In this document: positions 44,222 to 55,947 of the stretch, piece after piece | Position numbering within the stretch: the stretch's first letter is position 1 | Layout: every line of letters begins with the position of its first letter | Translations under genes and position numbers: made by a program | Source of the DNA: Lotus japonicus | Lineage: Eukaryota > Streptophyta > Magnoliopsida > Fabales > Fabaceae | Direction of reading: 5' to 3' | Length of the DNA stretch: 64,000 nucleotides | Assembly (NCBI RefSeq): GCF_012489685.1 | Contig: NC_080046.1 | Span: forward strand, 25,116,223 to 25,180,222 | Notes under the pieces: model-generated | What the model saw: only the letters and a program-made list of their open reading frames with translations | Told to the model about the DNA's origin: nothing | Database searches by the model: none

Positions 44222-45145
44222 ATGGCCCAAGCCAATACTTCCGCTGACAACAACAAGAACAACCAACTCAGAGCACCGGTCTTTGATGGTGAAAAGTTTG
44301 AATACTGGAAAGATAGAATCGAAAGTTATTTCCTTGGCACTGACCCAGATCTCTGGGATATGGTCATGGAAGGCTATACTGATCCAGTAGATGCTTCAGG
44401 AGTGAAGATCCCCCGTAGTGAAATGACTGACGCTCAGAAGAAGCGTTTCAAGGATCATCACAAGGCGAAGTCTATGCTGTTCAGCTCAATATCATATATT
44501 GAATATGAGAAGATCTCTGACAAAGAAACAGCAAAGTCCATCTATGACTCCCTGGTCATGACGCAGGAAGGAAATGAAGAAGTCAAGGAGACCAAGGCTC
44601 TTGCTCTCATAAAACAATATGAGCAGTTTAAGATGGAATCTGGTGAAACCATTGAGGAGATGTACTCAAGGTTCCAAACTCTGATTGCTGGAATCAGAGT
44701 GCTAAACAAGAGCTACTCTACTGGTGATCATGTCAAAAGGATCATCAGAAGTTTGCCTAAGGAGTGGATGGCTTTTGTCACTGCACTAAAACTCTCAAGG
44801 AATCTGAACTCCTTGAAGCTAGAAGAGCTTGTGAGTCATCTCAGAAGCCATGAGATTGAACTCAAAGAGCACAAGCCTCAAAAGAAAGACAAATCTATTG
44901 CTCTTAAGTCAAAATCTGACAAAGCGAAAGCTTATCAGGCAGAAGAAGAAGATTCCTCTGAAGAATTATCACATGCGTATGGTGATGAAGAGCTATATCT
45001 TTTCACAAAGAGATTAAGCAAACTCTGGAAGAACAGACATAACAAGGGAAAAGGACTAAAGACACCTGTCATGGTACCTGGACAGTGGATGCTCGCGACA
45101 CATGACGGGCATAAGGTCTATATTCCAAAAGCTGATGCCGCTTAA
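44222..45145 (+). CDS. gag: Sirevirus B gag, 307 aa, internally deleted
   Basis: MAQANTSADNNKNNQLRAPV start, then the UBN2/copia-type capsid domain: FDGEKFEYWKDRIESYFLGT, LWDMVMEGY, AKSMLFSSISYIEYEKIS, KQYEQFKMESGETIEEMYSR, GDHVKRIIRSLPKEWM. After ELSHAYGDEELYLFTKRLSK the C-terminal part found in element A (zinc knuckle, coiled coil) is missing: KNRHNKGKGLK jumps to TPVMVPGQWMLATHDG. The gag frame ends at 45145, overlapping the pol frame, as in element A. Lacking the CCHC knuckle it would be poor at RNA binding. Confidence 0.88.
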   Translation: MAQANTSADNNKNNQLRAPVFDGEKFEYWKDRIESYFLGTDPDLWDMVMEGYTDPVDASGVKIPRSEMTDAQKKRFKDHHKAKSMLFSSISYIEYEKISDKETAKSIYDSLVMTQEGNEEVKETKALALIKQYEQFKMESGETIEEMYSRFQTLIAGIRVLNKSYSTGDHVKRIIRSLPKEWMAFVTALKLSRNLNSLKLEELVSHLRSHEIELKEHKPQKKDKSIALKSKSDKAKAYQAEEEDSSEELSHAYGDEELYLFTKRLSKLWKNRHNKGKGLKTPVMVPGQWMLATHDGHKVYIPKADAA

Positions 45146-48100
45146 GTCAGGAGGAGATGTTGGCTTTGGTGGAAACCAGAAGGGAAAAATCATTGGAAAA
45201 GGCTCCATAGGAGATGGAAAAATTCCAGTCATTAATGATGTACTTCTGGTGGAAGGATTATTGCATAACCTGCTCTCCATAAGCCAAATAGCTGACAAAG
45301 GTTATGATGTGATCTTCAATCAAACCGGCTGCAAAGCTGTCGGTCAAAGAGATGGATCTATTTTGTTTTCTGGGAAGAGAAGAAATGATATTTACAAAAT
45401 CAAATCTTCTGAACTGCTATCTCAGAAGGTCAAGTGTCTCATGTCCGTTAATGATGAGCAATGGGTTTGGCACAGACGTCTAGGGCATGCCAGCCACAAG
45501 AAGATCTCTCAACTAAGCAAGCTAAATCTCGTCAGAGGATTGCCTCGTCTGAAGTTCTCATCAGAGGCTCTGTGTGAAGCTTGTCTGAAGGGAAAATTCA
45601 CTAAGAATCCTTTTAAAGCAAAGAATGTGGTATCTACAACAAGACCCCTTGAGCTACTTCACATTGACCTCTTTGGACCAGTGAAAACTGAATCCATTTG
45701 AGGAAAGAAGTATGGGTTGGTCATTGTGGATGACTACAGCAGGTGGACATGGGTAAAGTTCTTAAGGCACAAGGATGAAACAAACACTATGTTCACCAAC
45801 TTCATTACCCAAGTTCAGAAGGAGTTCCAAACTTCAGTGATTATTGTCAGAAGTGATCATGGTGGAGAATTTGAGAACAAAGCCTTTGAAGAATTGTTCA
45901 ACTCTCAAGGGATCTCTCACAGCTTCTCCTGTCCTCGCACTCCTCAACAAAATTGAGTTGTTGAAAGAAAGAACATAACTCTTCAGGAGATGGCTCGCAC
46001 CATGATGCCAGAATCAAATATGGCCAAGCACTTCTGGGCAGAAGCAATCAACACTGCATGCTATATCCAGAACAAAATCTCCATCAGACCAATTCTGGAG
46101 AAGACTCCTTATGAGCTATGCAAAGGAAGACAACCTGATATCTCTTACTTCCATCCATTTGGAAGTACTAACTACATGCTTAACACTAAGAAGCAATTGG
46201 GTAAATTCGATTATAAAGCTTTAAAATGCTATTTTCTTGGTTATTCTAAAAGATCCAAAGGTTTTAGAATTTATAATATTGTCCATCAAACTGTTGAGGA
46301 ATCTATCCAAATTAGATTTGATGATAAAACCTTCAGAAGAGACTCTTCTGAGTCGGAAAGATCCAAAGTTGTTTGAAAGATTTGCAGATCTTAGCATTAA
46401 TCCATCCGAAGCTAATCAACCAAAAGTCAGTCCAGAGGATGTTGCTCCAGAGGCAGAAGCATCTGAAGATGCTCCACCAACTTCTGATCAACTTCATAAG
46501 AAGAAGAGAATAGTTGCTTCTCATCCAGAAGAACTGATCATCGGCAACAAAGATGCTCCTGTCAGAACTAGGTCCATGCTCAAACCTTCAGAAGAGACTC
46601 TTCTGAGTCTGAAGGGACTTGTATCTCTCATTGAGCCCAAATCAGTTGATGAAGCTCTTGAAAATAAAGGTTGGATTCTAGAAATGCAAGAAGAGCTAGA
46701 TCAGTTCACCAAGAATGATGTCTGGTCCTTAATGCCAAAACCCAAGGGTTTCCATGTCATAGGAACCAAGTGGGTATTCAGAAACAAGCTGAATGAAAAA
46801 GGAGAAGTGACGAGAAACAAGGCAAGACTGGTGGCTCAAGGCTACAGTCAACAAGAGGGGATTGATTACACTGAGACCTTTGCTCCTGTGGTAAGGCTTG
46901 AAGCTATAAGGCTACTGATCTCCTTCTCAGTGAATCACAACATCATTCTTCATCAGATGGATGTCGAGAGTGCCTTCCTTAATGGCTACATTTCTGAAGA
47001 AGTGTATGTCAAGCAACCTCCTGGCTTTGAAGATGACAAGCATCCGGAGCATGTTTACAAGCTCAAGAAGTCACTCTATGGACTGAAACAGGCTCCCAGA
47101 GCTTGGTATGAAAGGCTCAGCTCCTTTCTTCTACAGAATGAGTTTGTCAGGGGTAAAGGTGACAATACTCTTTTCTGCAGAACCTACAAGGATGATATTC
47201 TTATAGTTCAAATTTATGTTGATGACATTATATTTGGCTCTCCTAATCCTTCTCTTTGCAAGGAATTCTCTAAGACGATGCAGGCTGAATTCGAAATGAG
47301 CATGATGGGAGAACTCAAATACTTCCTGGGAATTCAAATTGATCAACGACCAGGAGTCACTTATATCCATCAGAAGAAGTATACTTTGGAACTTCTGAAG
47401 AAGTTCAACATGAGTGACTGCGACATCTCTAAGAATCCAATGCATCCAACATGCATTCTTGAGAAAGAGGAAGTTTCCTCTAAGGTTTGTCAGAAGCTAT
47501 ATCATGGAATGATAGGCTCTCTTCTTTATTTAACAGCTTCCAGACCTGATATATTGTTTAGTGTGCATCTCTGTGCTGGATTTCAATCAGATCCTAGAGA
47601 GACTCACTTAACAACTGTTAAGAGGATCCTCAAATATCTGAAAGGAACCACTAACCTTGGCTTGATGTATAGAAAAACATCAGAGTATACACTTTCAGGT
47701 TTTTGTGATGCTGACTTTGCTGGGGACAGAGTGGAAAGGATAAGCACCTCAGGGAGTTGCCATTTCCTTGGAGCAAATCTTGTCACTTGGTCAAGCAAGA
47801 GACAGAACACAATTGTCTATCAACTGCAGAAGCAGAATATTTCTCAGCTGCCACTTGCTGTACACAAACCATATGGATGAAGAATCATCTAGAGGACTAT
47901 GGTTTGTCTCTGAAGAAGGTTCCTATCTACTGTGACAACACACCTGCTATCTCACTCAGCAAAAATCCCATTCTACAGGCACATAGAGGTAAAGTATCAT
48001 TATATTCGAGATCATGTTCAGAAGGGCACTCTATCATTAGAGTATGTTGATACTGACCATCAGTGGGCAGATATCTTCACTAAGCCCTTAGCAGAAGATA

Positions 48101-48150
48101 GGTTTTTATTTATTCTTGAAAATCTGAACATGGACTTTTGTCCAGAGTAA
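45069..48150 (+). pseudogene. pol: Sirevirus B pol
   Basis: Begins in protease (WYLDSGCSRHMTG), then RRLGHASHKKIS..CEACLKGK, HIDLFGPVKTES, stop at 45699-45701, VDDYSRWTWVKFL, RSDHGGEFEN, stop at 45954-45956, [14 protein letters not shown], a frameshift around 46330-46350 with a local duplication of KPSEETLLS coding, then 500 open codons of reverse transcriptase/RNase H (NGYISEEVYVKQPPGFEDD, YVDDIIFGSP, GFCDADFAGDR). Two further frameshifts follow near 47815 and 47985 before the end DTDHQWADIFTKPLAEDRF..NMDFCPE. Five lesions make it non-functional. Confidence 0.92.
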
Positions 48151-48583
48151 GGTTCTCTTCAGAACTTCTGACCATGGTGCCTCTAAAGTCATCAGATGTT
48201 ACCCTTTCATAAGGTACTCGATCAGAAGCTCTTAACCCACCGGTTAAATTTCTGTGGTAGGCAACAATACACATGTCACTTCATTTGTGACATAGTTCCT
48301 TGAGTCGCGTGGTGTATCTGCTATAATGATGATGCCTACTCTCCTCCACTATGCTATTTTCAGACTAATTATTTTACAAACCGTTGATTTTGCTTTTCAC
48401 TTTTTGCCTTTTAAAATCTCAACGGTTACTATTAAAGCCACTATATGCACGATCTCACACACGATCTAATTCACACACATACACAAACGGTTTTCATAAT
48501 GCTTGTGTGCATTGAATTTCATTTACTCTTCTCCCTCCAATATTTCCTTCTCTCTGAACCCTAAACCCACATTCTTGAGAATC

Positions 48584-51298
48584 ATGGGCAAATCAAGGAA
48601 ATCAAGAGCAAATGTTACTGCCTCTTCCAAACTAACTGCTAAAGAGCAAGAGAAACAAAGATTTGAAGAAGCTCAGCAAATTCTGAACACGGAAAATGTG
48701 GTCACCTGCGTCAAGAAGGCTGAAGAACTGGTTGTGTGCAACGAAGCAAGAGTGGACTTCGACAATCTGGCTGAGCATGGGTTTGACATCAGGGATCAAG
48801 TAGACTTGCAAGGTTGGTCTGGTTATTTCAATAGGCTCTGCGGACCCATCTATTACAAATTAGTTGTTGAATTCTGGAAAAATGCTGTCTGCAACGACTA
48901 CTTTGTCGTTTCTCATGTACTAGATAGGAAGATTGTTATTTCTGAGGAATCCATTGCAAAATTGTTGGGAATGGAGTTCCAACAGGGGAAGAGAATCAAA
49001 AATGTGGATGCTAATGTTCCTGTCATGAGAAAATTAGTAAATAAAGCCATCTATGACAACTGGTCTTTGGAGAAGACGAAGTATGGCATAAAGGATCTGA
49101 AGCCAACAATGAAAATCTGGCAGAAGATTTTCATCTACTGCATTCACCCCAGAACGAGAGGAACTGACTACCTTAATGCAACTCAAAAGGTAATCATGTA
49201 CTATATTTCTAAGGGTGAGAATGCTTAGAAGCAAAGGAGATCCAATCACTCTTGAGGAATTCATCAAGAATCTTCCTGATAGTCCTCCTGAGGTGCCAAC
49301 AAGGAGGTCCAAGAGAACAACCAGCAAGCCTTCAGATCCCAAAGGCAAAGGGATTCTGATAGAGAAGACCAAGAAGATAAAAGCAGCATCAAAGTCTGTA
49401 GTCATCAAGGAACCCGTTCCAGAACTTTCTCCTGAAAGAACTCCAGTGGAGTCATCTCAGGAATCTCAATCTGATAGTTCTGAGAGCTCTATGGATTCTT
49501 CCACTGGAACCCAAGAAGAAGAAGTTCCACCTAGAAAGGATGTCAAGAGGAAAGCAATCATAGAAGAATCTTCTGATGAGGAAACTGAAGATGATGATGT
49601 TCCTCTGGTCAAAAGGCAAAGAATTCAAGCAACCCAAATTGAGGAAGAAGTTGAGCAGGATGACTGTGAGATTATTGAGAATGTGCTCCAAGTCATAAGG
49701 GAATCAGCAGAAGCTGACGAATCCACTGATTCTAATGTAGAGCCCATAGGCAAGAGAATGAAACTACCTCTGAAGGGTCCACTTCAGAAGAAGGAGTCAG
49801 AACCAAAGCAAGCTTCTGAAACTCTTGCAGAGGTACAAAGAGAAAGGAGATCAAAGATAGCGTTAGATCCTGCAAGGACTGCTAGACTCACCAGATCTAC
49901 CATACTAAGAGAATCAAGTAAGGAATTTACTAAAAGCATTAATTTAGATTCTACTTTAGTAGTTATTCATGAACAACCTGTACCTATATCTACATCCCTT
50001 CCAACATCAACCCAAACAGTTTTACCCTAAACAGAACCTCAAACAAAAGCTCCCCACTCAAACATCCAAACTGTTACCACCTCCATTCCATCCATCCCAA
50101 TTCAAACCTCTTCCACATTCACCACCACTGAGTCTGCACCCCTCTTCAATTCATTCATCAAGGATATCGCTTAGAGTGAAGCCACCTTAAGGGACTTGGT
50201 TCAGCAGTTCACACCCAAACCTCAATCCACCTCAAGAACTCTTCTAATAACTGAATCTGGGGAGATTCCTGCTGAGAAGGACGATGAAGATGAGGATGTT
50301 CAGATTCTAGAACCTCCCTTCAATGTGCAACCTATCCAGCAGGTAGCCTCCTACTTTGAAGATGTGCTCCCTGATGCTGTTGCTGAGTCCTCCTATGTGT
50401 CCTTGTCTCACTACTCCACAGTGAACTCAAGAGATCTGAGTTTCACTTCACCTGAGAAGACTGCTACATCCAGACAAAGACAAGAGACAATTCCTGAAAT
50501 TGAACGCATGGATGAATCAGATCATTCTGGACAAGGAAAAGCTCATGTGGATGAATCAATGCCTTCGGGGCAAATGAGGACTGAAAGTTCAAATGCATCA
50601 AGTTCAAATGCAACCAACTCTCCTACCGGCCACAGAATCTTATTCAGCTCATTCAGGAGTTCTCTGATGAAGCAACCAGAAGACTGCAATGGCTGTATCA
50701 AGTAACTTATAATCAATTTGATGCATCTCTGGTTGATGGCATGTGGTATGCTTTTGGAAGATGGTCAGAAAGTAGGGCTTCTGAGATTGAGAAGCAGCTT
50801 AGCAGATAGAAGCGTCTAAGAGTTCATGATGCTTCAGAAAGAGCTTATGAGCAGAGGCAGAGGGTGTTACACAAGGTCTGTGAGCCCATGAGAAGGGCCA
50901 TGGCTGAAAGAACTCATGTTGTCTCTGAACGTACCTCAGAAGATGCTGATATGATTTCAGCAGAGGTTGCAGAGGACAGTGCTGAAGAGATCATTATTCA
51001 TGAGACTGCAGAGGTTGATGAAGTTCAGATGGAAATGCCTACTCAAGCTGCGGCAGAAGTTCAGGCACCTACAGATGTTCCTATTCAAGCTCCAGAACCA
51101 GCTCCACAACCGAAAGTTGCTCTCCTGGCTGCCAGAATTGATAGGATACAAGATGATCAGCAGAGGCTGTTTCAGATGGTTGAACATCAAGGACTTATTC
51201 AGAGTGAACAAAGTCGGCAGATTCAGGAATCCTCCAGCAGAATGGAAGCCATGATGAAGTATCTGATCGAGAATCTCCCATCTTCATCCAAGCCTTGA
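48584..51298 (+). pseudogene. Sirevirus B envelope-like gene
   Basis: MGKSRKSRANVTASSKLTAK start at 48584, 433 nt after pol. Blocks match copies A and C: FDNLAEHGFDIRDQVDLQGW, SGYFNRLCGPIYYKLVVEFW, FVVSHVLDRKIVISEESIAK, LKPTMKIWQKIFIYCIHPRT. At ~49218 a deletion of roughly 120 codons plus frameshift joins to LEEFIKNLPDSPPEVPTRRS, followed by a Lys-rich/acidic region, stops at 50028-50030 and ~50174, a Ser-rich region, further breaks (50703, 50809) and a C-terminal coiled coil (LLAARIDRIQDDQQRLFQMV..) ending LPSSSKP. Same unknown-function Sirevirus family. Confidence 0.82.
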
Positions 51299-51543
51299 AC
51301 CCCTCTTATCTATCTTTCATGCATAATTTATTTTAATTATCTGTGAACTTAATTCATGTTTGACTGTGTTTAATTTTGCAACACTTATTCAATGCACCGT
51401 CCATTTCTTTTAGTAACTCACATGCATTTATGATTCGTTGAGTTTTATACATGTTTTTCTGTTACTTCCCTTCCTTATAATTTGTTGCTACCCCTCTTCC
51501 TCATCACAACTCAACTCAATTCTCTTCTCTTCTCAAACCAAGA

Positions 51544-51975
51544 ATGACTTCTGTTGAATTGATCTCTGAACTCAAGACTCTGGTATTTGACCAGGTCTAT
51601 CCCTGGAGTGTTAATCTCTCTATTTCTCAAATCTCTCAAGCTCTTGGGAAGATTGAGAATCTTTTAGACTGTTGGCTGACATCCCATCAGACTCACTGTC
51701 TTCAAAATCTTCAGGAAGTTCTGAACGACCTCCTTCGTCTGGCCTCTCGCCGGAAGGACCTTGAAGCTCAGTTCGAGGGCATTTGTGTGCTTCTTGAACA
51801 TGAAGAAGATCAAGAAGAAGCAGGTCAAGATGCTGCCTCCACTCCTGCTATCTATGAAAGTGAAGTTCTGAAGGAAGAACTGGCTACCCAGTTAGCCTCC
51901 ATTTATCAGGACATTCGTCCCCTGCACCTTCAGCTTCTTTCCATGAAGGACTCTCGTGCCTTCTTATGTATCTAG
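51544..51975 (+). CDS. Small ORF downstream of env-like gene in Sirevirus B, 143 aa
   Basis: Intact 143-codon frame MTSVELISELKTLVFDQVYP... with a CT-rich leader (51495-51543) like a plant 5' UTR and an AT-rich trailer (TTATTAATAATAACAAG). Mostly helical, Leu/Glu-rich (LQNLQEVLNDLLRLASRRKD, EHEEDQEEAGQDAAS, LKEELATQLASIYQ). It is remarkable that this frame is intact while gag, pol and env-like of the same element are all broken. A resemblance to the opposite-strand ORF 35598-35990 of element A is weak. No family recognised. Confidence 0.5.
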   Translation: MTSVELISELKTLVFDQVYPWSVNLSISQISQALGKIENLLDCWLTSHQTHCLQNLQEVLNDLLRLASRRKDLEAQFEGICVLLEHEEDQEEAGQDAASTPAIYESEVLKEELATQLASIYQDIRPLHLQLLSMKDSRAFLCI

Positions 51976-52107
51976 GACTAGTTTTCTTCGTCCTTTCTAT
52001 CCTCTGTACTCTTTCTTCGTTTATTAATAATAACAAGCGTCTTATCTGCATTACTTCCTTGGATGTTATTGTTATTGGTTGTGTTTTCCACTCTTTTTGC
52101 TTATGAC

Positions 52108-52603
52108 AAAAAGGGGGAGTACATAAAATGGTTTTTGATAAAATTTTAACTTTGCTTATATTATATAATAAAACCAGTAGAGGAGAATAAGTATCAAATA
52201 CTTATAGCACATAGATATTGCCAAGCGTCGCCTAAAACAAGGAATACATTTTGTTCAAATCTGAACTTATATGTCTCTGATGCCTTATTCCAATACACCT
52301 AGACAATACTCTATGTTTCCATGTGATCTACGCGAGTTCTGAACCATCAATTTCTGATGAGTATACATCCTTCTACGACTCCGAATCTAGACTCTTCATC
52401 ATCTCATCAAGTCATAGATTCAGGGGGAGTCAGGGGAGACTCTAGCTCAGAATCAAGTGCAATACTAGATTCAGAAGGAGCAACATAAACCATTACACAA
52501 GGATAAGTTTAAACTCTGATCTCTTCTCTCTTGTGTATTCAGTTTATTGTTTAAGAATTGTTCATCAAAATACTTGTTTTGTCATCATCAAAAAGGGGGA
52601 GAT
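52108..52603 (+). other. Sirevirus B multiple polypurine tracts
   Basis: CAAAAAGGGGGAG at 52107-52119, CAGGGGGAG at 52431-52439 and AAAAAGGGGGAGAT at 52590-52603, the last touching the 3' LTR. Same multi-tract arrangement as at 1555-2004. Confidence 0.8.
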
Positions 52604-53844
52604 TGTAAGATCAAGGTTTGATCAGTGGTTGCATCTCTATATTTTGATGATTACAATTAAGGTTTGTGATGATGAACAATTGTGGTACCCTAACGTTGGT
52701 CTCTTTTAGTTTTGACAAACAGGTTCTGATTCTGGCCCAAGCTGATTCCTTCAGAAGAAGAAGAACCAAGGGTTACTAAAAAGAGAGCTCTAAAGCTTAC
52801 CATGTTCGTTCATAACAGTGGCAAATCCTTCAGAAGTTCTGAAGATAGAAGCTCTCAAGAGGTACTGAAGAACCGGATTCAGAAGCTCTGAAGACCAGAG
52901 ATTCCAGAAGGAACGGTCCTGACAGTAGAAGACTCAAGTTCTGAAGACCTGTAAGAAGTTGGCTCTGAAGACCTAAGCTATTCTAGCTCTGACGTTCAGA
53001 AGTTCTGAGGAACTTGTTCAGAAGCAGAAGTTGCAAGGTGAGAGGATCCAAGCTTCCGTCTGACTCTGATCAGAAGCTTCACCAACGTTCATCTGAAGCA
53101 CTCCAGATCATAAGCCAGCTGGTGAAAGGACAGGTCACTGTCATAGTACACATCGTACAGTCTCGGTCTGACCGCCACCTACCTCGTTCAGCCTAGCAGT
53201 ATGATATTACAAGATTGCCACTCCAACGGGCAAAACCCTAGCAACGGCTATACCATATGCCTTGGAGTATATAAGGGCTGAAGAAAGAAGAAAGAAGCTG
53301 AGAAACTTTGCTGAAACCATTCAACTTATTCTAGTCGATCTCTTAGCAATATTTCTTCATTGTTCTTAAACATCTGAGTTTACCATTAGCTTTTCAGAAG
53401 CAATTCTTGTAAACCCAAAAGTCTTTACAAATACTTTGTAAGTTCCTTGAGAGATCAAGTTTGGTCAGATCTTGAGAGGACTGAATCAAGGTTGATTCAG
53501 TGTTTAACTAGTCTTGAGAGGATTGGTAGATCAGCTTCTTAAGAGTATACTAGTGAGAAAATCAGTGTATTGTTAGTCACTTAGCAGGAAGCAAAGTGCA
53601 GTTGTAACACTCATTGATTTTAGTGAATTGCCTTCATCAGAAGAAGGAAGAAATCACCTTCACGGGTGGACTGGATTAGCTTGAGCTTTTATCTCAAGTG
53701 AACCAGGATAAAATACTTCTGTGCTATACTTCATACCCTTCAGCACCTTGTTCTTATCTTTGAGTTTGGAAAAATTTCAAAAGTATATCTTTTGTTTAAA
53801 AACTCTATTCAAACCCTCCATTTCTAGTGTTTTTCGCACCTTCA
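52604..53844 (+). repeat. 3' LTR of Sirevirus B
   Basis: 1241 bp. Same ends as the 5' LTR, about 35-40 scattered differences by eye. Confidence 0.93.
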
Positions 53845-55931
53845 CATAAAAGCCATTAAGCTTCTATCTACGCTTTTAGCTAGGAATATTTGAAAGGATT
53901 TTTCATATTTAGATTCATTCTTACTATCAGAGGCATCACAAGCAACTACTTCTTCTAACTTAGCAATCTAGTTCTTAAGCACAGAGTTAGAATTCACTAA
54001 AGCATTATTATCATTTTTCAACTCAAAAATAATTTTCTCATGTTCAGAAGGAGTCTTAGAAGCAGCAGAGAAATCCTTTTTCAACTTTTTATGCTTAGTC
54101 AATAAAGAGTTATACTTATCCATAATATCAGACAAAGCATGTTTTAGTTCAGAGGTTGAGAAAGAAGCGAATACCTCATTTTCATCGTCTGAGTTAGAAT
54201 CTTCTTCTGATGCTGAGTCAGAGTCAGTTGCATCTTTTGACTCTGCTTCTTTGTCTTTGACAATAGCCATGAGCCCTTGAACTTCACCATTAGAGTCAAC
54301 ATCCTCTGACTCTGATTCGTCAAAAGTCATCATCAGACTTTTCTTTGTCTTGAAGTGCTTCTTTGGCTTCTTGTCCTTTTTCAGCTTTGGACAGTCACTT
54401 TTGTAGTGCTCTGATTCTTTGCACTCGAAGCATGTGACTTCCTTGATTGAGGACTTCTTCTAGCCTGATGAGGATTCAGACTTTCCTTTGGCCTTTCCAG
54501 AGCCTCTGTACTTGCTCTGCCTGTGCTTCTAGATGCGGTTGAGCCTTTTTGAGACCAGAGTCAGCTCATCTTCATCAGAATCTTCTGATGCTTCTTCAGA
54601 TTCTTCTGCTTCAGCTTGAAGAGCTTTTGACTTCTCAGATTTAGCCTTCTCAGATTTGGATTTCAAGGCTATAGATTTCTTCCTCAGATCCTGCATCTCT
54701 GAGAGCTTCAGTTCATGACTGTGACACCCCGATTTCGGTGGCGTCACTTTAGTAACCGAAAGTAAACTTAATGCGGAAAAACGTGAATATATTTTTTTTT
54801 TGATAATAACTAAGACAAGACTGAAATAGATAAAACCCAAAAGCGAAAAACAACAGAACTAATGTACAATATATAATACAGTCCCCGCTGTAAGTAACAA
54901 CCTCGTCACGAGTAACCTCCAGTGACGGAAAGAAAAGTGTAGCGCCCGAAGGCAATATGTACAGACTGAAAGTAAAGGTGAAGTGTCCGCAACACCATCC
55001 CTCAAACTGAGAATGAGCTGGCCCATCGGCCTGAAACAAGACCTCCTATGTCCAACCAACTCTCTGTGATTCCCGTAAAGAAACCACACAAAAAGCTATA
55101 GGTGAGAAACTACCCTGTCCCAAAAGAAACAAATGATGTTCAGAGCTAAGACTCTACTCCTACACTAATCCCATCTTGAGGAGCTCACACCAGCACTAAA
55201 ACCTACATGCTAGCATGATCGTCGTCCGAATTTGAAATCCAGAACTGTAAGACCTGAATTTTTAGAACAAGCTAGTTTCCGACTCACGCGTAGGATCAGT
55301 GTAAGCGTGACAGGAGTTTGATATTTGAGGAAGATTAATGAAGAAGAAAGTTCGGGAATTGCTTGAGGAATGTTGCGTAGTCGTTTTCGGAGTTAGTGCG
55401 AGACGTCTGCACACTTGCCTTAGGGCGAGCGTGTCCAGAATAGGCTATTTCGCTCTTAAAGCAACGTTTTGAGTGAGATTTCGAACTCTCGGAAAATTTA
55501 AAGATTCTCTTTATTTTTCCATCGACCAGCGTTTCATTTCGGAACTCTGGACTGTACGCACGATAGGTTTCACTTTTCGGATGTCCGCCGACGCTAATTT
55601 CTTTGCTTCGAAACCCTAATTTTGAGCGATGGATGAAGACTTTTTCTATTCGGGACTTCTAACGAAGATTCCGTCCGTGTTGTTAGACTTGTTTCGACGT
55701 TTCCAATCTTTCTTCAGTAGGAAGTTTTGTCGTCTGAGCATCACATCAAAAAGTAGTTTTTCGGGGCAGATTAACCGACACCGCTTTTGAGTTTTTCGAT
55801 ATCGTTTTTCCCAAATCTTAGATGTTTGTTTTGAGTTCTGGATTCTGACGCCAGAATCTCTCTTAGAATTTCTCGGTGAACGTGCTGCAAAAATCGGAAT
55901 CGCGAAATTTTCATTTTCCCGCGATTTCACC

Positions 55932-55947
55932 CGCCTATAAATAGGCG
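55932..55947 (+). promoter_or_regulatory. TATA box inside a palindrome
   Basis: CGCCTATAAATAGGCG: a canonical TATAAATA flanked by fully complementary arms CGCCTAT/ATAGGCG, ~690 bp from the LTR start. Probably the LTR core promoter. Confidence 0.65.

Larger units (their letters stand above)
42904..53844 (+). mobile_element. Sirevirus B (copia, plus strand), 10.9 kb, nested in Sirevirus A
   Basis: LTRs 42904-44144 and 52604-53844, each 1241 bp, differing by roughly 3% by eye. Flanks CATCG (42899-42903) and CATAA (53845-53849) share three of five bases; the host frame is exactly continuous across the site, so the duplication has probably mutated. Order: PBS 44147, gag 44222, pol 45069-48150, env-like 48584-51298, small ORF 51544-51975, polypurine tracts, 3' LTR. 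All coding parts except the small ORF are damaged, so it is non-autonomous. Confidence 0.93.
28788..54719 (-). mobile_element. Sirevirus A (copia, minus strand), degraded host of several insertions
   Basis: In element sense: gag remnant (54719 to 53845, then 42903 to 42482), pol (42594-39495), a first envelope-like gene (39074-36191), 3' region with polypurine tract (~35276-35289), then a second copy of pol tail plus envelope-like gene (35250 to 28869) and an LTR scrap. The 5' LTR and gag start lie beyond the window because a gypsy element is inserted at 54720. Reading frames continue across the insertions at 42903/53845 and 30047/34174. Confidence 0.85.
42482..54719 (-). pseudogene. gag: Sirevirus A gag, C-terminal half, split by element B
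   Basis: Segment one runs 54719-53845: SHELKLSEMQDLRKKSIALK, an acidic/Lys-rich region, zinc knuckle CFECKESEHYKSDC (CX2CX4HX4C), DESESEDVDSNGEVQGLMAI and a coiled-coil region (SDIMDKYNSLLTKHKKLKKD), with three stops. Segment two resumes at 42903 as IYGVSRNGMHDIGYSRPN and ends PGQW-type TPVMVSGQWMLASHDERKAY at 42482. Removing element B (42904-53844) leaves the frame continuous (..RSLMAFM / IYGVS..). The N-terminal capsid part lies beyond the gypsy insertion at 54720. Confidence 0.85.

Noticed and set aside
45699..45956. Two TGA codons in Sirevirus B pol as possible programmed readthrough
   Set aside because: Element A has sense codons at both places and the gene has several other lesions, so decay is the simpler reading.
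42899..53849. Perfect target duplication for Sirevirus B
   Set aside because: Flanks are CATCG and CATAA, only three of five bases equal. I accept the insertion because the host gag frame rejoins, but not the claim of a clean duplication.
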